The notes below the pieces were generated by a model. That model did no database searches and had not been told where the DNA came from. It saw only the letters and a program-made list of their open reading frames with translations. Position numbers and translations under genes: made by a program. Below, piece after piece: positions 1 through 6,179 of a stretch of DNA of 10,351 nucleotides. Each line of letters starts with the position of its first letter. Position 1 is the first letter of the stretch. The stretch is from Candidatus Kappaea frigidicola. GTDB lineage: Bacteria > Omnitrophota > Gorgyraeia > JAGLLT01. The stretch is from NCBI GenBank assembly GCA_030765555.1, contig JAVCCI010000028.1, positions 1-10,351 of the forward strand, written 5' to 3'.

Positions 1-1758
1 ATCTATAAGTATTTTTACTTCTTTATCGCCCTTTAAAGTAAAAACCTCGATAGAAAATTCTCTTATTTGATCCCTTTCAAGCTGGCTATTTCCATAACCA
101 GAAGCTGCTTTGCTCCTTTTAAAGCTATCTTCAAAATTTAAAACAACCTCTTTCCACTTCCCTGCTTCGGGTTTAATTTTTATACTTTCAAAAGGCTCTG
201 CCTCTGAATCCTTTATATGAATCCTGACTCTAATTTTGGTATTGTCTGAGAAAACTTTCAAACACAGATTTTTATAAGAGCTCCAGTCTTGCGGCATCAT
301 AAAGGGACGAACCACTGATGCTGATACCCCTCTTACACCTTGCTCTGGATTAAAAGTTAACTCCATACAATTATCTTGAAATTTCTTATATTCACTCAAA
401 AGAACTCTCTTTAATTGGGCATTATTTCTTATTATAGATTCAAGCGGGTAGGCAGTTTCAAATTTAATCCTTGAATACTGAAAATCATCAATTATAGGTG
501 TGAATTGATAATTTGGCTCATAATCCAATTCATTAATCACCCTATTGGCCTCATCCAATTTCTGATTATAAGAAAAAGGATTATGGTTATACTTGGCTAG
601 ATAGTACCAGGCTGTACTTGAAATACAGAGAGGCTCATCCTGCATTAACCAACTACCATAAGCAGGCGTTCCTTCATTTGAAGCATAAGGCAAGCCAGAT
701 ACATAGCTGCTTCTCTTGCTAACGGTAAGCGCCTTATCTAATTCATGAAGAAAATATGTTCCTTTGGAACCATTTCCAGCTTTTAAAAATGCTAAAACCA
801 TTTGCCCGGTTCCCTCAAACCAAACTGCATCTTTATCAGGATATGGAGACTCGTTGTATGTAGATCCAAAATCAAAACCTTCAACTTCAATATTATTAGG
901 TTCATAATAATGCTTGCATAAGCTGTGTTCTATAGCAAAATCAAGAGTAGTAATATATTTATCACCTAAGCTCAAAACAGCCCAACTAGAAAGATCGGTA
1001 GCATAATTTCTATTAAATCGCTGCCGACCCATATAAAATCTTTGCTGCTTATCACTCCAGGCATCATGCTCCATCCAGTATTTTATATTTTTAGCTACTT
1101 TCAGATACTCTTTATTATTAGTTATCAGCCCCAGATCTCTGAAAGCAGCGTAACAATCAAGATTATGCTCTGTGGCAATCCAGGTCATAGGCTCATGATT
1201 TCCGTAATATCCACCAACTATTCCACCCTCAATTGATTCTAAGCCTATAAGCCATTGGGCTATATCTTCTGATAAGGATAAATATTTTACATCATTAGTG
1301 TAATACATATATGTATTTAAGGCCATAAGCATCCAGGCATTGGGGCCAGCGGCCCAAGTCTCACCCCAACAGCCATTAGCTTTATAAGCATCAGAGAACC
1401 CAATAAATTTACCATATTTTTTTATTTGCTCTTTTCTGACATTATCAAAAAAATCAAAAATCTTCTCAGCCTTTTTAAAATCCTTATTACGAGAGAAGCA
1501 AATAGCCGCCAAAGCTTGATCATATGTGAAACAGTCATTACCATATTCAGAACTAGGCAAAAGACCGTTTTTAAAAAATACAAGCTGACGGTTGGTTCTT
1601 TGTTGGGCAATAAGCCACTCATAAGCTTGTTGATCTTTCTGCCATAGGTTAGCATAGTGCATTTTAAAATATAATAAATCTTCTAATGCAGGATAAAGCA
1701 TACAAAAAATACTTATCAATAAAACAACTATAACTGAATATAAAATCTTTTTCTTCAT
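1..1758 (-). CDS. Exported alpha/alpha-toroid glycosidase-like protein with galactose-binding-like C-terminus (3'-truncated by window edge)
   Basis: The frame is open from ATG at 1758 to base 1 with no stop, giving 586 visible residues; the C-terminus lies outside the window. Residues 5-22 form a hydrophobic N-terminal segment after a KKK stretch, so the protein is a membrane-anchored or secreted one. Residues about 25-395 are helix-rich, with repeated aromatic/Gly motifs typical of (alpha/alpha)n-toroid glycosidases: WGETW (131-135), ATEHNLD (195-201), WFEGTGQ (313-319) and NEGTPAYGSW (361-370). Glu197, Asp201 and Glu315 are acidic residues in conserved-looking contexts and could be catalytic; this is inference. 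Residues about 418-586 look like a beta-sandwich carbohydrate-binding module (SYKNLCLKVFSDN, then a GKWKEVVLNFED strand), resembling galactose-binding-like domains of the CBM11/CIA30 kind. I cannot assign a GH family. The ribosome site is weak (AAGAAG upstream). A strong hairpin separates it from the preceding CBM-like gene, so it may be expressed separately or at a lower level. Shorter open frames inside it are shadows. Confidence 0.85.
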   Translation of the reverse strand, partial: MKKKILYSVIVVLLISIFCMLYPALEDLLYFKMHYANLWQKDQQAYEWLIAQQRTNRQLVFFKNGLLPSSEYGNDCFTYDQALAAICFSRNKDFKKAEKIFDFFDNVRKEQIKKYGKFIGFSDAYKANGCWGETWAAGPNAWMLMALNTYMYYTNDVKYLSLSEDIAQWLIGLESIEGGIVGGYYGNHEPMTWIATEHNLDCYAAFRDLGLITNNKEYLKVAKNIKYWMEHDAWSDKQQRFYMGRQRFNRNYATDLSSWAVLSLGDKYITTLDFAIEHSLCKHYYEPNNIEVEGFDFGSTYNESPYPDKDAVWFEGTGQMVLAFLKAGNGSKGTYFLHELDKALTVSKRSSYVSGLPYASNEGTPAYGSWLMQDEPLCISSTAWYYLAKYNHNPFSYNQKLDEANRVINELDYEPNYQFTPIIDDFQYSRIKFETAYPLESIIRNNAQLKRVLLSEYKKFQDNCMELTFNPEQGVRGVSASVVRPFMMPQDWSSYKNLCLKVFSDNTKIRVRIHIKDSEAEPFESIKIKPEAGKWKEVVLNFEDSFKRSKAASGYGNSQLERDQIREFSIEVFTLKGDKEVKILID

Positions 1759-1828
1759 AAGAATATACTTCTTGTGTGATTTCCTAATTAATATTTTCCT
1801 ATTATTTACCTATAGCAGCCTTTATAAC

Positions 1829-1871
1829 CAAATATATAGAGGGGCTTAATCTTCTCCCCTCTATATATTTG
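1829..1871 (-). terminator. Perfect 16-bp inverted repeat between two genes, probable terminator or processing hairpin
   Basis: The arms 1829-1844 (CAAATATATAGAGGGG) and 1856-1871 are perfect reverse complements around an 11-base loop. It lies 11 bases after the stop codon of the 219-residue CBM-like gene and 70 bases before the next start. In minus-strand RNA the GC-rich GAGGGG/CCCCUC part caps the stem and is followed by UAUAUAUUUGGUUAU, which is U-rich but not a clean U-tract. It may act as an intrinsic terminator, a partial attenuator or a 3'-end stabiliser. A weak promoter-like pair (TTGGTT, 17 bases, TAAATA) follows on the minus strand and could serve the downstream gene, but I would not rely on it. 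Confidence 0.6.
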
Positions 1872-1882
1872 TACTTAAAAAA

Positions 1883-2542
1883 TTATTTAGAATCTGTTAG
1901 CATGAAACTATCTATATAAATCGTATCTCCGGGCTCATTTCCGACATCAGCGCCAAAAGCAATGCCCACGTGCACCAACTCACTCAAATCAACCATATCT
2001 TCAATTTCCGCTAACGGAACTACTATCTTTTGCCATTGTTTAGTGATAGCAGGAATTTCATAGGTTGTTTGCGGCATATAGCTGATAGAATCAGCATCTC
2101 TAAAAGCAAGCTCTGCACGCTCGCCACCATTTTCACCCTTAACCCAGAAAACCAGATATTTATACTCTGAGGCATCAATTGACTTAACTATTTTAGGCTC
2201 AACCCTCAAATCTACTGTTTTACCTAAATCCATTCCAAAACTGCCCCAAGAACAATCCTTATCAGCTCCCAAGCCATGCACCAACCTAAAAGATTGCTTG
2301 CCTTCTTTTACGTTAAGAACATCATACCCTGGAGTTTTCTTTTCATAAACCCAACTATATGGCACTGTAGCTTTTTTTGACCATTCTGGCGAAAGAGAAC
2401 CATAAACACCCATTTCTCCACCAAGATTATTGGGCCATGATTCAAAATCTGCAATTATAAGCTCCTGAGAATAGCACAATGAAGTCAAAAGCAGCACAAA
2501 CGAAAACATAACTGTTAAAACACCCAACCTTAATCTTCTCAT
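1883..2542 (-). CDS. Secreted stand-alone carbohydrate-binding protein, CBM11/CIA30 galactose-binding-like
   Basis: This 219-residue protein starts with a basic MRRLR segment and a hydrophobic stretch (about 7-22) ending near YSQ (24-26), a typical Sec signal peptide. No good lipobox is seen around Cys23, so it is probably released to the periplasm or outside. The mature part begins LIIADFESW, the usual opening strand of CBM11/CIA30-type galactose-binding-like modules. It continues with SIDASEYKYLVFWVKG (121-136), KQWQKIVVPLAEI (168-180) and an ending GDTIYIDSFML (206-216), the terminal strand of this fold. No catalytic domain is present, so the likely role is glycan binding; the ligand is unknown. 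The start is well supported by AAGGAGGA at 2549-2556, 6 bases upstream. It has its own promoter-like element and is followed by a strong hairpin, so it may form a single-gene unit. Confidence 0.85.
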   Translation of the reverse strand: MRRLRLGVLTVMFSFVLLLTSLCYSQELIIADFESWPNNLGGEMGVYGSLSPEWSKKATVPYSWVYEKKTPGYDVLNVKEGKQSFRLVHGLGADKDCSWGSFGMDLGKTVDLRVEPKIVKSIDASEYKYLVFWVKGENGGERAELAFRDADSISYMPQTTYEIPAITKQWQKIVVPLAEIEDMVDLSELVHVGIAFGADVGNEPGDTIYIDSFMLTDSK

Positions 2543-2548
2543 TTTTTA

Positions 2549-2556
2549 TCCTCCTT
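2549..2556 (-). promoter_or_regulatory. Ribosome binding site of the 219-residue CBM-like gene
   Basis: AAGGAGGA on the minus strand lies 6 bases before ATG at 2542. This near-perfect anti-Shine-Dalgarno match fixes the start. Confidence 0.85.
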
Positions 2557-2584
2557 ACTTTCTTATTTATGCTCTTTAATCTAA

Positions 2585-2613
2585 AATATAGCACATCTAT
2601 ATAATTAATTCAA
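2585..2613 (-). promoter_or_regulatory. Sigma70-type promoter for the 219-residue CBM-like gene
   Basis: On the minus strand TTGAAT (2613-2608) and TATATT (2590-2585) are separated by exactly 17 bases. The predicted start site is near 2578, leaving a leader of about 36 bases that contains the strong ribosome site. No LacI-type operator like the pair at 3689-3745 is seen here, so this gene need not share that control. The assignment rests on motif match only, in AT-rich DNA. Confidence 0.6.
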
Positions 2614-2735
2614 ATTTACTTAGTAATCATATAATTCCTGCTTAGGAGACCACTATATGTCAATAAAATCAACCTACAAATTCTTAGGAGGTGTAAGCTG
2701 AATATATAGAGGCCTCCCGAGCGCTGATCATAAAA

Positions 2736-3386
2736 CTATCTCTTTCGGCTTATACCGAAAATTCCCAGTAATCCGCTTGCAAGCATAAGGAGACTTGCAG
2801 GCTCAGGGACCACATCAAAACCCATTTCATCAACATACACTGTGCTCTCACCAACATAATCAGCATTAGCTTTAGCAGCTATTACAACTGCTACCTTGCT
2901 TGCCAATGTGGGAGCTATAGATACAACAGAAATGTTATGCCATTGATCCAAAGCGTATGTGCTATTAAAGGCTGAACTTTCATCCATAGCTAATTCGCTT
3001 CCAAGTGAATTAAACCACTTGACCTGAATAGCTGCAGTGCCAGTAGAATTAAGCGCACTTGCAGAATTATTTAAGAAATTTGCACTTACAACATATGATG
3101 CTGTAAAATCAATTTCTTCAAACTCTTCTACAAAATATGCATAATCGTTGGCTGATTCACCCCACAAAACAACCTTAGCTGCTTTTACGCCACTTAAGGT
3201 TACATCTGGAGCATAGAAAGAACCACCGTTTGAACCTCCGTCCCATGTCCAGGGACCATCCTTTAAGGCTATAGCAGAACCGCCATTCTCAAATCCGGGA
3301 TCACTAAGAAGATTTGCGCTGGCTGAAACCTGATAAGCCATAACTGCTATTAGAAGCATTAACATAATAGTTACATTACGTTTCAT
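2736..3386 (-). CDS. PEP-CTERM surface protein with CBM4/9-like beta-sandwich
   Basis: This 216-residue protein is sorted to the cell surface or extracellular matrix by an exosortase (established for PEP-CTERM proteins). It has an N-terminal signal peptide (about 1-24, ending SASA before NLLSDPGFE). The C-terminal sorting signal comprises VPEP (193-196), a hydrophobic segment (197-211) and a basic tail SRKR. The middle begins NLLSDPGFENGG and has PWTWDGG (45-51), WHNISV (149-154) and a closing strand STVYVDEMGFDV, the pattern of CBM4/9-like jelly-roll modules; it is probably a glycan-binding surface protein. I chose ATG at 3386 over the in-frame ATG at 3434. It has GGAGGTGA 7 bases upstream and gives a clean signal peptide, whereas the longer form would add 16 residues ahead of it. 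It lies 48 bases after the 78-residue gene, in the operon with LacI-type operators. The exosortase itself is not in this window. Confidence 0.9.
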   Translation of the reverse strand: MKRNVTIMLMLLIAVMAYQVSASANLLSDPGFENGGSAIALKDGPWTWDGGSNGGSFYAPDVTLSGVKAAKVVLWGESANDYAYFVEEFEEIDFTASYVVSANFLNNSASALNSTGTAAIQVKWFNSLGSELAMDESSAFNSTYALDQWHNISVVSIAPTLASKVAVVIAAKANADYVGESTVYVDEMGFDVVPEPASLLMLASGLLGIFGISRKR

Positions 3387-3393
3387 TTGTGTT

Positions 3394-3401
3394 TCACCTC
3401 C
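3394..3401 (-). promoter_or_regulatory. Ribosome binding site deciding the PEP-CTERM start
   Basis: GGAGGTGA on the minus strand lies 7 bases before ATG at 3386. The competing upstream ATG at 3434 directly follows the previous gene's stop codon and has no comparable site. Confidence 0.88.
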
Positions 3402-3434
3402 TCTCATTGATTTAGAGTTCCTCAATAAATGCAT

Positions 3435-3671
3435 TTATAAACTTCTATACAAACTAAAGGCTTCATCTCTTATTATTTCAGAGTCACTTAAATTTACGTT
3501 GATAAGTAAACAATTTTTTATAATTTGTATGTTTTCTTCACTAACCTTATTTTGCTTTATCACTCTTTTGCTATAATCAAAATATTTTTTTAACAATGAA
3601 TTCTTTTCCCCTTGCCTAAGAGTTCTCAAATAATTTTCTATATACTCCCTTGCGATTTTATTCTTTTTCAT
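3435..3671 (-). CDS. Small basic helical protein of unknown function, first gene of the LacI-type-operator unit
   Basis: This 78-residue protein is rich in Lys/Arg with alternating hydrophobic residues, and is probably all helical. It has no signal peptide, membrane segment or metal-binding cysteines; its single Cys is near residue 54. I do not recognise a family. A helix-turn-helix is not evident, so I do not call it a regulator. The frame sits between a strong promoter with operators and a well-supported PEP-CTERM gene, and the leader before its ATG is about 79 bases. Its ribosome site is weak (AAAGAGAAC upstream) compared with its neighbours. It stops 48 bases before the PEP-CTERM start. 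It could be a cytoplasmic partner or small regulator of the downstream protein, but position is the only evidence. A non-coding leader is an alternative, though the length and basic composition favour a real gene. Confidence 0.65.
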   Translation of the reverse strand: MKKNKIAREYIENYLRTLRQGEKNSLLKKYFDYSKRVIKQNKVSEENIQIIKNCLLINVNLSDSEIIRDEAFSLYRSL

Positions 3672-3688
3672 TTTTATGTTCTCTTTTA

Positions 3689-3702
3689 GGAAATCGCTTT
3701 CC
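3689..3702 (-). promoter_or_regulatory. LacI-family-type operator, promoter-distal copy
   Basis: GGAAATCGCTTTCC (plus-strand reading) is a near-palindrome with a central CG: 12 of 14 positions are symmetric, and outer A/T bases extend it to 16 bp. Central CG with A/T-rich arms is the established LacI/CcpA-family operator style. It lies around +48 to +61 of the predicted transcript, upstream of the 78-residue gene. The copy is identical over 15 bases to the one at 3732-3745. Confidence 0.75.
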
Positions 3703-3731
3703 TTAATTACCTAAAAAAAATAACAAATGAA

Positions 3732-3745
3732 GGAAATCGCTTTCC
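3732..3745 (-). promoter_or_regulatory. LacI-family-type operator, promoter-proximal copy
   Basis: This is the same 14-bp near-palindrome, GGAAATCGCTTTCC, preceded by the same A. It lies about +5 to +18 from the predicted start site, where bound repressor would block initiation. The centres of the two copies are 43 bp apart, about four helical turns, so both would lie on the same face of the DNA and could be bound cooperatively. No LacI-type regulator gene is in the window. Confidence 0.78.
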
Positions 3746-3756
3746 CTGTATAACTA

Positions 3757-3785
3757 AATATATCACTTTGACATTATTATGTCAA
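3757..3785 (-). promoter_or_regulatory. Near-consensus sigma70 promoter of the 78-residue/PEP-CTERM unit
   Basis: On the minus strand TTGACA (3785-3780) is a perfect -35 box. A 17-base spacer follows, then TATATT (3762-3757). The predicted start is near 3750, immediately before the proximal operator. Such a strong promoter with operators overlapping early transcription suggests tight repression and high induced output. Confidence 0.8.
3768..3785. repeat. 18-bp inverted repeat spanning the -35 box
   Basis: TTGACATTATTATGTCAA has perfect 7-bp arms around a 4-base centre. It contains the minus-strand -35 hexamer and, by symmetry, a plus-strand TTGACA. It may be a second regulator site or only a by-product of the -35 sequence. 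Confidence 0.5.
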
Positions 3786-3797
3786 GGGTAATATAGT
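3768..3797 (+). promoter_or_regulatory. Possible divergent plus-strand promoter (low confidence)
   Basis: Plus-strand TTGACA (3768-3773), an 18-base spacer and TATAGT (3792-3797) form a promoter-like pair sharing the palindrome with the minus-strand promoter. No plus-strand gene follows; a transcript would run antisense into the 3' end of the GH144-like gene. It may be chance in AT-rich DNA. Confidence 0.25.
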
Positions 3798-3834
3798 GCT
3801 TTATATCTTTATTATTTTGTTTGCTAGATTCTGG

Positions 3835-5796
3835 CTACTTAATAGTATCAATTAATTCTAGGGTGCCTAACTTACTGCCTCCCTGCTGGTTTATAAAGTA
3901 CCATGTAAGCTTTGCTGTAGCTGAGCCGTCACTATCATCTAAGTCATGGACCGCAGGACAAATCCCCATAATCAGACCATCTTTTGGCTCAACCTTGAGA
4001 AATTCCCATTTTATAGCAGCTTCAATAATATAACCATTTTCAGTCTCAATAGCTTCAAACTTAACATTATCGCCAACTTCCTGCTTCTGAAACCAAGCCC
4101 AAGCTTGAGGTTTTTTGTCTTTATTGGATATAGTTAGGCCTATTTGAAAATCAAGCGGATTACCCCAAATCAAATTATTATTTTCCGGATCAATAAATAA
4201 TTCTATGGCATCATTACGATAAATCATATTATCCTTATATGGGGTAAGAATTTGATTATCTGTAACTTTGAAAGCAACATAAAGATAATCATCATCCCAC
4301 ATAAACATGCAATCACTCAACAAATCTTTATCTCTATCAGTTAGATTTCCGTACTCCAAATGTTGTTTAGGCTCTAATTCTATAAACTCAACACAAGACC
4401 ATTCCTCAAGATTGCCATTAATGGTCATAATTTCTGGAGCTCTAATAGCAAATACGTTTGGAGCATCAGGCATACAGACATCCTTTGAGCCGGGTTTAAA
4501 TCCTATTTCATCAAGTGATTTCTGAATGAAATCGTTTCTCATAAAATAATCCCAAAGCATACCTGTTCTTGCATTTTCTATTCCTAAAATCATCCCGCCA
4601 ACATCAATTCCAATCACATCTTTGGCATACCAATTACGGGTTATATTATAAGCATCTGAAAAACCATATCTGCCCCATATTTTATCACCATAAGTATTAT
4701 ACATAAACCTGAGGGCTGCTAATGATTCATCAGGAGTAAACATCATCGAGCCTGCTGCTGCAGTAGGAGCCACAGTTCCATCATGCACAGCCGCTGCTGT
4801 TGCCGGCAAGGCACCATAAACCTTATAGCCGCCAGGACCATCACACGCTGTTAAACCCCAAGAATTATCTGCATATGATTTAAAACTCTTAGAATTATCA
4901 ATACAAAATGCCCTATTAGCCAAGGTAGCTATCTTCGAATTCTCATAGTAATTAGCGTAATCATCATGAATACCTCTTAAATCAACCCAATGCTGAGGAA
5001 ATTGATGAGTAAAAAGTGGCGAACAAACAATACAAGTATAATCTTTATAACTCCTTATGGGACGATTAATTTCATCCCAACAAGCAGCATCAATAGGATA
5101 AGTCGGTGAGCCAATTGCCAATAAATAACATAGTATTCCTTCATTGTAATGATTCCAACGAGCCATCAGCATTCTATCTCTACGACCCCAGCCCATAGTT
5201 AACGTCCTGCCACCACCTAGCATCCACTGCCAATCAACCCTATTATATAATTCGTTGGCCACCTCTTCAACCTCAGTGCCTTTATAATACTCTGCCGCAG
5301 TTAAAGCACCTGCTAAAAATATAGCCGTATCTATAGATGAACCCTCTGAATTTGGTAAATGTTGTCCTGTATCCATGTGGACAAAATGATAATAAAAACC
5401 ATGATTATTTTCCATTCCATCCCTAAAAAACTTTAATGTATTTAAAACCCGCTCGTAAGCTGCTTTCTCTCCTACCCAACCTCTTTCTTGAGCTACACAA
5501 ATAGCAGATAGCCCATAGCCCACAGAAGCCACTGATGCAATTTTCCTATCATCACAAAAATTAAAATTATCAGCCCTATCTTTAATTAATCCTGTTTCTG
5601 GATTAGCCTCATTCCACATAAAAAGAAAACACTTCTTTTGAACCATATCTAAAAATTCATCATCAGTCATACTTGAGGCATCCGGCTTTGTAATTTGTGT
5701 AACTGGCTTTGGACGTGGGCCTGCGCACCCGAAAATTAGGGATATGAGAATACAAAGAAATATAGTTGAGATTAAACCTAATTTGATATGTTTCAT
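3835..5796 (-). CDS. Lipoprotein GH144-type (Glycoamylase domain) beta-1,2-glucanase-like enzyme with CBM9-like module
   Basis: This 653-residue protein has a type II signal peptide with lipobox IFGC (Cys24), so it is lipid-anchored, probably to the outer membrane. Residues about 45-433 are an (alpha/alpha)6-type catalytic region. Recognisable stretches are EGSSIDTA (151-158), MGWGRRD (201-207), WNHYNEG (214-220), SWGLTACDGPGGYKVYG (312-328), DGTVAPTAAAGS (339-350), WGRYGFSDAYN (374-384) and GIDVGGMILGIENARTG (396-412). These are hallmarks of the Glycoamylase domain found in GH144 endo-beta-1,2-glucanases and in the related GH189 region of cyclic glucan synthases. Its size and lipid anchor favour a stand-alone hydrolase. 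Residues about 456-650 form a CBM9-like module (INGNLEEW, WDDDYLYVAFKVTDN, NDAIELFIDPENN). The start is supported by AAGGAG before ATG. It follows the 106-residue gene by 33 bases in a probable two-gene unit. Substrate is inferred from family; exo-acting or transglycosylating relatives exist. Confidence 0.85.
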   Translation of the reverse strand: MKHIKLGLISTIFLCILISLIFGCAGPRPKPVTQITKPDASSMTDDEFLDMVQKKCFLFMWNEANPETGLIKDRADNFNFCDDRKIASVASVGYGLSAICVAQERGWVGEKAAYERVLNTLKFFRDGMENNHGFYYHFVHMDTGQHLPNSEGSSIDTAIFLAGALTAAEYYKGTEVEEVANELYNRVDWQWMLGGGRTLTMGWGRRDRMLMARWNHYNEGILCYLLAIGSPTYPIDAACWDEINRPIRSYKDYTCIVCSPLFTHQFPQHWVDLRGIHDDYANYYENSKIATLANRAFCIDNSKSFKSYADNSWGLTACDGPGGYKVYGALPATAAAVHDGTVAPTAAAGSMMFTPDESLAALRFMYNTYGDKIWGRYGFSDAYNITRNWYAKDVIGIDVGGMILGIENARTGMLWDYFMRNDFIQKSLDEIGFKPGSKDVCMPDAPNVFAIRAPEIMTINGNLEEWSCVEFIELEPKQHLEYGNLTDRDKDLLSDCMFMWDDDYLYVAFKVTDNQILTPYKDNMIYRNDAIELFIDPENNNLIWGNPLDFQIGLTISNKDKKPQAWAWFQKQEVGDNVKFEAIETENGYIIEAAIKWEFLKVEPKDGLIMGICPAVHDLDDSDGSATAKLTWYFINQQGGSKLGTLELIDTIK

Positions 5797-5829
5797 TTAA
5801 GCAGCTCCTTTTATTGATGAATAACTATA

Positions 5830-6150
5830 TTATCTCCACGAGGCCTGACCTACCCATTCGCGTCTTAAAAATTTCTTCGTTAATTTTTGCTTATTTACAA
5901 TACTTTTGATTAATTTATTTTTAGCATTAGTAGGTATCAATATCTTCACAAAAAGACTATTAATAGCTGATAACTTAACCTGTATTTCTACACCGTTAAA
6001 TTTTTTTCTTAAAAGGATAACTTTATCAAGGGGTATGTAAGTACTCGAAGAGACAGTATCTGATGAAATATATAAACGACTCTCATCAAGGATAAGCTCA
6101 CCATCAATAAGTCTATCGCCTTCAATATATTTTACTGAACCAAAATTCAT
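5830..6150 (-). CDS. Small PH/GRAM-like protein of unknown function
   Basis: This 106-residue protein has no signal peptide or membrane segment. Residues about 1-72 alternate hydrophobic residues in short strands (GELILDESRLYIS, IPLDKVILLRKKFNGVEIQVK), followed by a basic helix (about 75-95) and a Trp-containing tail. The strand pattern resembles small PH/GRAM-like domains, but no specific family is recognised; this is inference from pattern only. The start is supported by GGAG 8 bases upstream, within a GAGGTGGAGC stretch, and by a promoter just before it. It lies 66 bases after the RND permease and 33 bases before the GH144-like gene, probably co-transcribed with the latter. A cytoplasmic role seems likely, unlike its exported neighbours. 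Confidence 0.72.
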   Translation of the reverse strand: MNFGSVKYIEGDRLIDGELILDESRLYISSDTVSSSTYIPLDKVILLRKKFNGVEIQVKLSAINSLFVKILIPTNAKNKLIKSIVNKQKLTKKFLRREWVGQASWR

Positions 6151-6179
6151 AACTCAAGCTCCACCTCACATTGCGTAAT

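Noticed and set aside
1422..1655. Minus-strand open frame of 77 codons and the matching plus-strand frame
   Set aside because: Both lie inside the large truncated enzyme gene, which reads continuously from 1758 to base 1 with sensible protein content.
1778..1785. AGGAAATC on the minus strand, matching half of the LacI-type operator, upstream of the truncated enzyme gene
   Set aside because: The second half-site is absent (ACACAAG follows), so an 8-base match is not enough to call an operator.
2641..2690. Direct repeat CTTAGGAG at 2641-2648 and 2683-2690, 42 bp apart
   Set aside because: An 8-base repeat in a 193-base AT-rich gap is fairly likely by chance and is not palindromic; the spacing resembles that of the operator pair but nothing else supports it.
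2701..2712. AATATATAGAGG repeated at 1831-1842 and 2701-2712
   Set aside because: The string is short and AT-rich; only the first copy sits in a hairpin, so there is no evidence of a common element.
2743..2760. TTTCGG...CCGAAA inverted repeat as a terminator
   Set aside because: It lies within the last codons of the PEP-CTERM gene (the basic tail) with no following U-tract.
2736..3434. Longer PEP-CTERM form starting at ATG 3434
   Set aside because: It would begin directly after the upstream stop codon with no good ribosome site and would place 16 extra residues before the signal peptide; GGAGGTGA points to ATG 3386.
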